In this document: in pieces, positions 1 through 6,204 of the stretch | How the letters are laid out: every line of letters begins with the position of its first letter | How positions within the stretch are numbered: the stretch's first letter is position 1 | Origin: JACRIM01 sp038042195 | GTDB taxonomy: Bacteria; Planctomycetota; Phycisphaerae; UBA1845; UTPLA1 | Direction of reading: 5' to 3' | Assembly: GCA_038042195.1 (NCBI GenBank) | Contig: JBBTET010000054.1 | Location: 1-12,014, forward strand | DNA: 12,014 bases | The notes under the pieces: generated by a model | Seen by the model: only the letters and a program-made list of their open reading frames with translations | Told to the model about the DNA's origin: nothing | The model's database searches: none | Made by a program: the position numbers and the translations under genes

Positions 1-1082
1 CGGGGTTTGTGTTTGGGTGCAAATACATCGCGGCGGTGCAGGTGGTGATTCCGTTGGGGTTGGCGGTGGCGTGGGTGGTGCGGAGGAAGCGCGAGCAGCT
101 GATGAAGTCCGTAGTGGCGTATGGTCTCGGTGCGGCGGTGACGATGTCTCCGTGGTTGATTCGAAACGTTTTGAACACAGGCAACCCGGTGTTTCCGCTG
201 GCGCGTTCGGTGTTTCCGGAGAAGGCGGGAGTTTGGAATGATGATGGGGCGGCGCGGTGGACGGAGGGGCATCTGCCCGGGCCGAAGCATCGGTCGGCCG
301 GTGGGCGGTTGGAGCGGTTGTGGGATCAGGTGTTTTGGAATCCGTTGTACGGGCCGATCATGCTTGTGGGGGCGGCGGCCGCGGTGATTGTGCTGATGCG
401 GATTCGTAGGTTTGAGACCCTCGTGCCTTGTGTCATCCTGTTTGTATGCACACTGGGGACATGGATCGGTTTTACGCATCTGGTGGATCGGTTTGCGATG
501 GTGGTGCTGGTGCCGGCGGCGATCTTGGTTGCCGTGGTGTGCGGCTCCGTCGCATATCCACTGGCTCGGTTCGGGATTGCATCGATCATTATTGTGGTGA
601 ATGCAGGGTTAATCCTGCATTTGGTTTTGAGCACATCGACGAACAAACTTCTGACAGTCCGCGACTCGGTCGGTATCGCGTGGTTCACCGAGGGCGAATG
701 GCCCACGCATCAGCATGTGCCGAAGCTCAACGAGATTGTGAGGGCTGGCGGCAAGGTGCTGATGGTCGCGGATGCGAGGCGGTTTTATTTGGATCGGGGC
801 GTGGACTATTGCGTGGTGTTCAATCGGAATCCGTTTGCGGAGGCGGCGGAGCGGATGCCTGCGAAGGAGTTGATGGCGTGGCTGCGCGAGCGGGGGTACT
901 CGCACCTTTTCGTAAACTGGAGCGAGATGGCGCGGCTTCGGGGTTCGCGGTATGGGTTTTGGAAGCCGGTGGATGTGGAGTTGTTCAGGCGAATGAACGA
1001 GGCGGGATTGCAGGTGGTTGACAATTACTCGTTTGACGAGGGGAAGTCGTACTATGGGGCGCTCTTTACTGTTGGCCCGTAA
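1..1082 (+). CDS. Membrane glycosyltransferase, GT39/PMT-like (C-terminal part, 5' truncated by window)
   Basis: The reading frame is open from the first base (first full codon at position 3) and ends at TAA 1080-1082. The N-terminus lies outside the window, so the GTG at 9 is not taken as the start. The visible part begins GFVFGCKYIAAV, resembling the G-x-KY turn between membrane helices in ArnT/PMT-type glycosyltransferases, and continues with PWLIRNVLNTGNPVFP, a pattern typical of that superfamily. Several hydrophobic helices follow (roughly codons 12-25, 36-46, 115-132, 137-155, 162-180, 188-208), then a soluble C-terminal domain of about 140 residues, probably extracytoplasmic. Such proteins move a sugar from a polyprenyl-phosphate donor to lipid, protein or glycan; the acceptor here cannot be told. 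The catalytic acidic residues of the first loop would lie upstream. The 3' end overlaps metG tail-to-tail by 17 bp. Family call moderately sure, substrate unknown. Confidence 0.72.
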   Translation, partial: GFVFGCKYIAAVQVVIPLGLAVAWVVRRKREQLMKSVVAYGLGAAVTMSPWLIRNVLNTGNPVFPLARSVFPEKAGVWNDDGAARWTEGHLPGPKHRSAGGRLERLWDQVFWNPLYGPIMLVGAAAAVIVLMRIRRFETLVPCVILFVCTLGTWIGFTHLVDRFAMVVLVPAAILVAVVCGSVAYPLARFGIASIIIVVNAGLILHLVLSTSTNKLLTVRDSVGIAWFTEGEWPTHQHVPKLNEIVRAGGKVLMVADARRFYLDRGVDYCVVFNRNPFAEAAERMPAKELMAWLRERGYSHLFVNWSEMARLRGSRYGFWKPVDVELFRRMNEAGLQVVDNYSFDEGKSYYGALFTVGP

Positions 1083-2844
1083 GCGCGAAATCTTTGGGGT
1101 CGAGCTTCTTGAAGAGGACTTCAGGGATGGGGCCGAGGGAGTGGCCGTCGGGGAGCGGCTCCGTCGCGCGGGGCCAGGTCCATGCGTTTTGCGTGACGTT
1201 GAGCGAGGCGCGAATCTTTTCCGCGGCGAAGGGAAGGAACGGTTCCAGCAAGACGCCGAGTGTGCGAACCGCCTGGATGCAGGTATGGATGGTCGTCGCG
1301 GTGCGTGCCATGTCGGTCTTGCGGCTGGTCCACGGAGCGCGGGTGTCGATGTAGCGGTTGCACTCGCGGAAGGCCTCCATGATTCGGCCGAGGCCTGCCT
1401 TGAAGCGGGCGGCTTCGAGGTCGGCGGCGACTTCGACTGGGAGTTTGTGAATCTTCGCGAGCAGATCGGTCTCGAGAGTTTCTGGGTTCGTTGCGGCGGG
1501 GACTTTGCGGGCGAAGTCATCGGTGACGATTTTTTGCCAGCGGTTGACGAAGTTGCCGAGCGTGGCGATGAGTTCGGAATTGTTCCGCTCGACGAAGTCG
1601 TCAAAGCTCCAGCTCGTTCGCTGCGCTTCGGGGGCGTTTATCGTGAGGTAGTATCGAAGCGGGTCGGGGTCGAAGCTGCGCAGGTAATCCTCGATCCAGA
1701 CGGCCGTGCCGCGGGACTTGCTGATCTTCTCTTCTTCCTTGCCGGGGAATCTGATATTTAGGAAGGCGTTGGCAACAACGTTGTAGGGCAGTTGGAAGTG
1801 GCCCGCGCCCTTCGGGCCGGTGTAGATGCTGCCGCGCTTTTGCATTTCCTCAGCGGAGAACTGCGTGCCCATGAGCATGGCGGGCCAGATGAGTGCGTGG
1901 AAGACGATGTTATCCTCGCCGATGAAGTGGACGATTTTGCAGTCGGGATTCTGCCACCAGTCTTTGTATTTTTCGGGGTCGCCGTCGCGCTGTTTGCAGA
2001 GTTCGGCGGTGAAGCTGACGTAGCCTATGGGGGCGTCGAACCAGACATACAGCACCTTTCCGGCGGCGTCGGGGTCGTCGAGCGGGACGGGCACGCCCCA
2101 GGTGAGGTCGCGGGTCATGGCCCGCTCGGGGAGGCCTGACTTGATGGAGCCGAGGGAGAAGTTGGTGACGATGGGCCGCCAGTCGAGCGAGGTGAGGCTG
2201 AACCAGTCGGCGAGCATGCCCTGGAACTTGTCGAGTTGAAGGTACCAGTGGGTCGTGGTTCGCGTCTCGGGGCGCGAGCCGGTGATGGTGCTGACGGGGT
2301 CGATGAGTTTCAGGGCGTCGATGCTGTTGCCACACTGCTCGCACTGATCGCCGAGGGCGGTTGGGTTGTTGCACGGCAAGCCGTTGGGGAGTTTGTGATA
2401 GCAGCGGCCGCTGACGTAGCGGTCGGGGAGAAACTTGGCGGCCTGGGCATCGTAGAGCTGGTCGGTGGTTCGCTTCACGAAGTGGCCGTTGGCGTGAATC
2501 GTTTTGAAGAAGTCCTGGCTGATGCGGTTGTGGGTCTCGACGAAGGCGGGCTGGTGCGTCCCGCCGAAGATGTCGAAGCGGATGCCGAGGCCGTCGAAGT
2601 CGGCGGACTGGCGGGCGTTGTAGCGGGCGGAGAGTTCGGCGGGGGTGGTGTTTTCCTTGCGCGAGGAAATCTCGATGGCGACGCCGTTGTCGTCGCTGCC
2701 GCAGATGAAGCGAACGTCGTCGCCGTTGGAGCGGAGGTAACGGGCGAAGATGTCGGCTGGGAGATAGGCCCCGGCAACGTGTCCGACGTGGAGTCGGCCG
2801 TTGGAGTAGGGCAGGGCGGCGGTGACGAGGAACTTCCGGTTCAT
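1066..2844 (-). CDS. metG: Methionyl-tRNA synthetase
   Basis: Charges tRNA-Met with methionine in the cytoplasm. The 592-residue protein opens with the class I Rossmann fold (FLVTAALPYSNGRLHVGH; HIGH-type motif at 19-22) and carries CGSDDNG near 48-54, the zinc-binding connective peptide at about 143-172 (C148, C158, C168, C171), WFDAPIGY near 268-275, FIGEDNIVFH near 307-316 and a KMSKS-type loop, here KISKS at 373-377. The helical anticodon-binding domain follows, and the protein ends at FKKLDPKDFALTGQQ, so the C-terminal EMAP/Trbp111-like tRNA-binding domain found in E. coli MetG (677 residues) is absent, as in many bacteria. The first zinc knuckle is unusual, CX9C instead of CX2C. The ATG at 2844-2842 is chosen because the conserved N-terminus starts there. 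No Shine-Dalgarno is visible, and a TATAAA box lies only about 12 nt upstream. Identity is very sure. Confidence 0.98.
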   Translation of the reverse strand: MNRKFLVTAALPYSNGRLHVGHVAGAYLPADIFARYLRSNGDDVRFICGSDDNGVAIEISSRKENTTPAELSARYNARQSADFDGLGIRFDIFGGTHQPAFVETHNRISQDFFKTIHANGHFVKRTTDQLYDAQAAKFLPDRYVSGRCYHKLPNGLPCNNPTALGDQCEQCGNSIDALKLIDPVSTITGSRPETRTTTHWYLQLDKFQGMLADWFSLTSLDWRPIVTNFSLGSIKSGLPERAMTRDLTWGVPVPLDDPDAAGKVLYVWFDAPIGYVSFTAELCKQRDGDPEKYKDWWQNPDCKIVHFIGEDNIVFHALIWPAMLMGTQFSAEEMQKRGSIYTGPKGAGHFQLPYNVVANAFLNIRFPGKEEEKISKSRGTAVWIEDYLRSFDPDPLRYYLTINAPEAQRTSWSFDDFVERNNSELIATLGNFVNRWQKIVTDDFARKVPAATNPETLETDLLAKIHKLPVEVAADLEAARFKAGLGRIMEAFRECNRYIDTRAPWTSRKTDMARTATTIHTCIQAVRTLGVLLEPFLPFAAEKIRASLNVTQNAWTWPRATEPLPDGHSLGPIPEVLFKKLDPKDFALTGQQ

Positions 2845-2855
2845 GGGAGATGGAG

Positions 2856-2861
2856 TTTATA
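2856..2861 (-). promoter_or_regulatory. Possible -10 box of metG (near-leaderless)
   Basis: On the minus strand TATAAA reads from 2861 to 2856 and would place transcription start around 2849, about five bases before the metG ATG. No convincing -35 element is seen at 16-18 bp and no Shine-Dalgarno lies between box and ATG. This is a weak call from one hexamer. Confidence 0.3.
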
Positions 2862-2889
2862 CGAGAGCGGAAGGGAGTGCGCGTTAAAT

Positions 2890-2906
2890 GGTCCGTACAG
2901 CGGACC
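2890..2906. repeat. Short perfect inverted repeat between hydrolase and metG
   Basis: GGTCCG (2890-2895), a five-base loop TACAG, and CGGACC (2901-2906) form a perfect 6-bp stem. The TAG stop of the hydrolase lies directly against it, so transcripts leaving that gene would carry the hairpin immediately after the stop. No T-run follows, so it is not a classic intrinsic terminator; it could protect the 3' end or pause polymerase before metG. The element resembles short dispersed palindromes seen in large environmental genomes, but only one copy is in this window, so dispersal is a guess. Confidence 0.55.
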
Positions 2907-3737
2907 CTACATCGCGTTGATCCACTCGGTGAGGTCGTGGAAGAAGGGGGCGGGGTCAGGTTCGAATTCGAGGGTGTGGTGGGCGTCGGGGTAGTCGGTG
3001 AGTTTGGAATTGGGGAAGGCGCGGAGCCAATCGCGCGTGGGGTCGTTGTGGATGACGCGATCATGGCCGGCGAGGAGGAGATGGATGGAGCGGGTGAAGC
3101 CGGAGCGGTTGAAGCGGGCGACGATGCGATCCATGCGGCGCGTGGCGAGGAGAAAGCGAGCGGTGACTTGGCGGAGCATGAGTGGGTCGTTGTTGACGTA
3201 GCGGATGCGGTCGGGGTTGGCGGTGAAAAACGTGGGGTCGTTTAGCGGGATGTCGAAGACGTGGTCGGGGTTGTTGATGAGGGAGAGACCAACGCGGAAC
3301 TTTTCGGCAGTGGTGAGGTCGACGCGCGGAAAGAGGCCGGGGGCGACGAGGGAGAGGGAGGCGACTTGCGCGGGATGCCTCGCGGCGAGGCAGACGGCGA
3401 GCTTGCCGCCCCAACTGATGCCGACGACGTGGGCGGCGGGTTGGTTTGTTTCACGCAGCAAGGCGTGCAAGGCATCTGCGGCGTCGTCGATGGCGCGGTC
3501 GACAGAATCGACGTGGCCGCGTTGGAGCTGATTGAGGCCGCTGCCCCGGCGGTCGGGGAGGAGGACGGTGAGGCCGGCGTCGGCGAGTCGGGCGGCAGAG
3601 GCCTCGTACCATCCGCCGTGGGATTGGATGCCGTGGAAGTAGAGGACCGCTCCGCGCGGGTTCGGTGGACGCCACCATCGGGCATTCGCGGAGTAGCCGT
3701 CGCTGAGGCGGAAGATTTCGATGGAGGGAGCGGTCAT
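2907..3737 (-). CDS. Alpha/beta hydrolase (serine hydrolase, monoacylglycerol-lipase/lysophospholipase style)
   Basis: A 276-residue single-domain alpha/beta hydrolase. Visible landmarks are the oxyanion-hole strand VLYFHGIQSHGG (HG at 35-36), PDRRGSGLN near 61-69, the nucleophile elbow GISWGG with Ser108, a likely acid Asp226 in LLLAGHDRVIHND, and catalytic His253 or His254 in DAHHTLEF. The elbow G-x-S-x-G-G and the HGxxSHGGWY loop fit the Hydrolase_4 group (monoglyceride lipases, lysophospholipases). There is no signal peptide or membrane segment, so it is probably cytoplasmic; the substrate cannot be read from sequence. The ATG at 3737 is the first start in frame and fits the domain boundary. 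It has no Shine-Dalgarno, and a TATAGT hexamer sits ten bases upstream, suggesting a very short leader. It lies 62 bp before metG on the same strand and could be co-transcribed with it. Fold sure, function open. Confidence 0.88.
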   Translation of the reverse strand: MTAPSIEIFRLSDGYSANARWWRPPNPRGAVLYFHGIQSHGGWYEASAARLADAGLTVLLPDRRGSGLNQLQRGHVDSVDRAIDDAADALHALLRETNQPAAHVVGISWGGKLAVCLAARHPAQVASLSLVAPGLFPRVDLTTAEKFRVGLSLINNPDHVFDIPLNDPTFFTANPDRIRYVNNDPLMLRQVTARFLLATRRMDRIVARFNRSGFTRSIHLLLAGHDRVIHNDPTRDWLRAFPNSKLTDYPDAHHTLEFEPDPAPFFHDLTEWINAM

Positions 3738-3746
3738 TGGTGTGAG

Positions 3747-3752
3747 ACTATA
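3747..3752 (-). promoter_or_regulatory. Possible -10 box of the hydrolase gene (near-leaderless)
   Basis: TATAGT reads from 3752 to 3747 on the minus strand, which puts transcription start near 3740, about three bases before the ATG. A TTGCCT lies 14 bp further upstream, closer than the optimum, so the -35 is doubtful. No Shine-Dalgarno is present. Confidence 0.35.
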
Positions 3753-3876
3753 GCGGGGCTGCGAGGAGGCAAGCAGTGGGCATCCGTTTGGATGTTAGGT
3801 GTGGTTTGAGGAGCCTTGAATGGGGAGTGATGATTCGAGCCCACTGAGCATTGCAGTGTGATACGAATCCCCTCAC

Positions 3877-4320
3877 TCAGGGAGATTGGAGTTTTGGGGG
3901 TGATTCGACGGATAGCTCGGCATGGCATTTGTTGCAGGCGGCGGTGAGTAACCGGAACGCCTCGCGGGCGTCGTCGGGCCTGCCGTCGTCCCAGGCCTGT
4001 TCAAATTGGATCGCACGGCGGGCCAGTTCGACGGCATTGGGATTGAATCGACTGTTGGCAAATCGCTCGTCTTTGGCGAATACGGCGAAGATGTCTTGCG
4101 CGGACTGAGCCAACTGCTCCATGCTGACGAAGTCCAGAGGCAACTCGGGGGCGTTTTTAGCGAGCTCCTTTGCGGATGCGCCATGCAAATCCACGAGCCT
4201 CTTCATGAAAGGCTTCACACCACCGTACAGCTCCACACGACGCGCGTTCCACCAATACCACCCAGCGCCGCCGAGAATCAGGCCGACGACGACCATGGAC
4301 AAGACTCGCTTCAGGTTCAT
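3877..4320 (-). CDS. Membrane-anchored single-haem cytochrome c (cytochrome c'/c556-like)
   Basis: A 147-residue protein with an N-terminal hydrophobic segment (about 6-24, after MNLKR) that reads as a signal anchor or uncleaved signal peptide, then a largely helical domain and one haem c attachment motif near the C-terminus, C129-N-K-C132-H133. A single CxxCH at the end of a helical domain of about 120 residues is the layout of the cytochrome c'/c556 four-helix family, in which the motif sits in the last helix; the exact subfamily is uncertain. It should act outside the cytoplasmic membrane as an electron carrier or small-ligand binder and needs the cytochrome c maturation system, not seen here. 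Its ATG (4320-4318) overlaps the TGA of the upstream prepilin-like gene as ATGA, which implies translational coupling. A pairing of a prepilin with a cytochrome c is unusual. Confidence 0.83.
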   Translation of the reverse strand: MNLKRVLSMVVVGLILGGAGWYWWNARRVELYGGVKPFMKRLVDLHGASAKELAKNAPELPLDFVSMEQLAQSAQDIFAVFAKDERFANSRFNPNAVELARRAIQFEQAWDDGRPDDAREAFRLLTAACNKCHAELSVESPPKLQSP

Positions 4321-5072
4321 GGTAATTCCCAGGGCGGACCGAGTTTATTGTAGTCCGCCTTGTGGAAGACCACGCTCCATTCGGCGTGACCGTCTCCAAA
4401 GAGGTAATTGCCCCCTTTGGCGTGGCGCAAGGGATTGGCCTCGTTGGCGTCGATCTGCAACTGTGACTCGCGGACATACTCCCGGCACCCGATGCCGCCC
4501 AGCGTGGTGAAGGACTCGCCCAGCCAGATCAGGTTGGCCGCGCTGTAATACTTGCGGTCCTTGTAGATGCCGCCCGTGGGCATTGAAAGGTTGTGGCCTG
4601 TGGCGACGAAATCCGCGCGATAGGAAACCGGAATTCCGAACGGATCCCCCCAAATGCGCAATCCCTGCGAAGGGCATTGGAACACTTTTGACCGTTGAGA
4701 GACCATTCCCGCCAAATAGACGCCGGTCAGCCCGCCGGTGCCGTTGGGATTTGGGATTGCATCGACGTTGACGTCCGTCGCCAGGTGCTTTCCTTTCACC
4801 AGGAAGTCACTCCATGAATAGGAGTAGTTCGCATTTTGGAGCGTGAGTGCGTCGTTGAAATAGGCGGGAAAGCTGTTGGATTGCAAATAGTCCAGCGCCG
4901 CCACGCCGATTGAGTGTAGATTGGCCAGGCAGGCCGTTCGATGGCCCATGCCTCGAGCCGCCGCGAGCGATGGAACAATGATTCCGACGAGTGCGGAAAT
5001 AATGGCGATGCTGACCAGGAGTTCAATGAGGGAGAAGCCGAGTCGACGCACACTAAGACAGGACCATTGCAT
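4317..5072 (-). CDS. Prepilin-like protein with N-terminal methylation motif (PVC-type pseudopilin)
   Basis: A 251-residue protein with a class III leader: MQWSCLSVRRLG, then FSLIELL. Cleavage is expected between G12 and F13, with the conserved Glu at +5 (E17), followed by a hydrophobic helix to about residue 37. The C-terminal region contains RHAKGGNYLFGDGHAEW (216-232), the R-H-x-x-G-x-N-x-L-F-x-D-G-H pattern typical of the very numerous type II secretion/pilin-like proteins of Planctomycetes and Verrucomicrobia (H-X9-DG and DUF1559-type). It would be processed by a prepilin peptidase and sit in the envelope; its exact job is unknown. Cys133 and Cys196 could form a disulfide. The ATG at 5072 gives a leader of normal length. 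A strong-looking promoter lies just upstream, and its stop overlaps the next gene's start, so the two form an operon. Confidence 0.9.
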   Translation of the reverse strand: MQWSCLSVRRLGFSLIELLVSIAIISALVGIIVPSLAAARGMGHRTACLANLHSIGVAALDYLQSNSFPAYFNDALTLQNANYSYSWSDFLVKGKHLATDVNVDAIPNPNGTGGLTGVYLAGMVSQRSKVFQCPSQGLRIWGDPFGIPVSYRADFVATGHNLSMPTGGIYKDRKYYSAANLIWLGESFTTLGGIGCREYVRESQLQIDANEANPLRHAKGGNYLFGDGHAEWSVVFHKADYNKLGPPWELP

Positions 5073-5088
5073 TCAGATACCTGCAAAC

Positions 5089-5117
5089 ATCATAGCGGGA
5101 CCATCGACGCTCGACAA
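5089..5117 (-). promoter_or_regulatory. Sigma70-type promoter of the prepilin-cytochrome operon
   Basis: On the minus strand TTGTCG (5117-5112) and TATGAT (5094-5089) are separated by 17 bp, matching the consensus at 4 of 6 and 5 of 6 positions. Predicted start of transcription is near 5082, giving a leader of roughly ten bases before the ATG at 5072, with a weak AGGT in front of the start. Confidence 0.6.
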
Positions 5118-5159
5118 AGAGACATCGGGCTGGAATGGCTCGTGATGTGAGGACGTCGA

Positions 5160-5612
5160 TTATCGCTTGGAGAACTGGAATCGCTTGCGAGCGCCGGGCT
5201 GGCCGGGCTTCTTGCGTTCGACCTTGCGAGAGTCTCGCGTGAGGAAGTTGCCGTCGCGGAGGGTTTGTTCGAGCGAGGGGTCGGCCTTCATGAGGGCGCG
5301 GGCGACACCCATGACGATGGCACCGCTTTGGCCGGTCTGGCCGCCGCCGTCCACGTTCACAAACACATCCCACTTGCCGAAGGTGTTGGTGGCCTTGAGC
5401 GGGGTGACGATGACGTTGCGGGTGCGAATGTCATAGAAGTAGTCCTTGATCTCACGGTTGGAGATGAGGAACTTGCCATTGCCCGGGGCGATGCGGACGC
5501 GGGCCACGGCGGTCTTTCGACGGCCGGTGCCCCAGAAATAGGTTCGTCCCTTGACGGGCTTGGCCTCAGCCGCGGGGGCGGGGCCGGTGACGTTGGCGGC
5601 TTGATCTGACAA
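5160..5612 (-). CDS. rpsI: 30S ribosomal protein S9
   Basis: Small-subunit ribosomal protein whose C-terminal tail reaches the P-site tRNA. The core begins at FWGTGRRKTAVARVRI (about 26-41), contains the GGGQTGQSGAIVMGVARAL stretch and ends in the canonical basic tail RKRFQFSKR. At 150 residues it is about 20 longer than the usual 130 because of an N-terminal Ala/Pro-rich extension. The start is TTG at 5612-5610: AGGGAG (5624-5619) stands six bases upstream, and no ATG or GTG precedes the conserved core. It lies 18 bp behind rplM, the normal L13-S9 operon order. Confidence 0.98.
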   Translation of the reverse strand: MSDQAANVTGPAPAAEAKPVKGRTYFWGTGRRKTAVARVRIAPGNGKFLISNREIKDYFYDIRTRNVIVTPLKATNTFGKWDVFVNVDGGGQTGQSGAIVMGVARALMKADPSLEQTLRDGNFLTRDSRKVERKKPGQPGARKRFQFSKR

Positions 5613-5618
5613 GACTTA

Positions 5619-5624
5619 CTCCCT
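5619..5624 (-). promoter_or_regulatory. Ribosome binding site fixing the TTG start of rpsI
   Basis: AGGGAG on the minus strand, six bases before TTG 5612-5610. It is the best Shine-Dalgarno in the rplM-rpsI spacer and justifies the non-ATG start. Confidence 0.75.
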
Positions 5625-5630
5625 GTTCAA

Positions 5631-6083
5631 TCAGACTTTGGTGAGGTCGAGGGTTTGGCACTTCTGGGCCACATGCGGATGCTCGGTGCCCTTGTATATC
5701 TTCAACTTGGTCATCATGCGCTTGCCCATGGCATTCTTGGGGAGCATGCGTTTGACGGCGGATTCGATAATTCGCTCGGGGTGCTTGGCCTTCATCTCGT
5801 TATACGAAACGACATGGCGACCGCCGGGATAGTAGGAATACGAGTCGTACTCCATCGCCTCGGCCTTGCGGCCGGTGACCTTGATCTTCTCCGCGTTGGT
5901 GATGACGACGAAGTCGCCGGTGTCCACATGCGGGGTAAAGGTCGGTTTGTTCTTGCCCATGAGGACGGTGGCGATCTTGGCGGCGAGTCGGCCGAGGATT
6001 TGACCATCGGCATCGACGCTGTACCAGTCGCGGGTCACTTCCCCGGGCTTCGCTTGATAACACTTGTCCGTCGCAAATGACAT
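5631..6083 (-). CDS. rplM: 50S ribosomal protein L13
   Basis: Early-assembling large-subunit protein of 150 residues, normal for the family (about 142-150). Family features include RDWYSVDADGQILGRLAAKIATVLMGKNKPTF split over residues 18-49, HVDTGDFVVITNAEKIKVTG, the tyrosine-rich YYPGGRH loop and the RMLPKNAMGKRMMTKLKIYKG region near the end. The frame is open 18 codons further to 6137, but the ATG at 6083 (MSFATDKCYQAKPGEV) is preferred: AGGA (6096-6093) lies nine bases upstream, the length fits, and the upstream codons fall inside the promoter. Heads the rplM-rpsI operon. Confidence 0.98.
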   Translation of the reverse strand: MSFATDKCYQAKPGEVTRDWYSVDADGQILGRLAAKIATVLMGKNKPTFTPHVDTGDFVVITNAEKIKVTGRKAEAMEYDSYSYYPGGRHVVSYNEMKAKHPERIIESAVKRMLPKNAMGKRMMTKLKIYKGTEHPHVAQKCQTLDLTKV

Positions 6084-6135
6084 TGCAATGATTCCTGGCC
6101 GGTTGGTTCGGTTCGTTTGGTGTCGAGAATCCCCC

Positions 6136-6163
6136 ATGATAGCGGCTGCGGTCGGGGCGTCAA
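6136..6163 (-). promoter_or_regulatory. Sigma70-type promoter of rplM-rpsI
   Basis: TTGACG (6163-6158) and TATCAT (6141-6136) on the minus strand with a 16-bp spacer, each 5 of 6 to consensus. Start of transcription is expected near 6129, about 45 bases before the rplM ATG. This is the strongest promoter by eye in the window, as expected for ribosomal genes. Confidence 0.68.
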
Positions 6164-6204
6164 TGGGGTGTGCCGGCTGCCGTAAAATAAGGCGAGACTA
6201 GGAT

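Noticed and set aside
609..1604. 331-codon minus-strand frame
   Set aside because: Ser/Pro/Arg-rich low-complexity translation lying across the ends of two clear genes in another frame; no domain.
1018..1761. 247-codon plus-strand frame opposite metG
   Set aside because: Antisense shadow of metG; Gly/Val/Glu-rich composition typical of the reverse frame of a GC-rich gene.
2236..2994. 252-codon plus-strand frame opposite metG
   Set aside because: Antisense shadow with the same biased composition and no recognised motif.
1910..3064. 384-codon minus-strand frame rich in Arg/His/Pro
   Set aside because: Out-of-frame shadow of metG in GC-rich DNA; crosses the metG start and the hydrolase end.
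3842..3858. CACTG/CAGTG inverted repeat downstream of the cytochrome gene as terminator
   Set aside because: Only five base pairs, a seven-base loop and no T-run on either strand.
6084..6137. 18-codon N-terminal extension of L13
   Set aside because: Falls in the promoter -10 and leader; the internal ATG has AGGA at the right distance and gives the family length.
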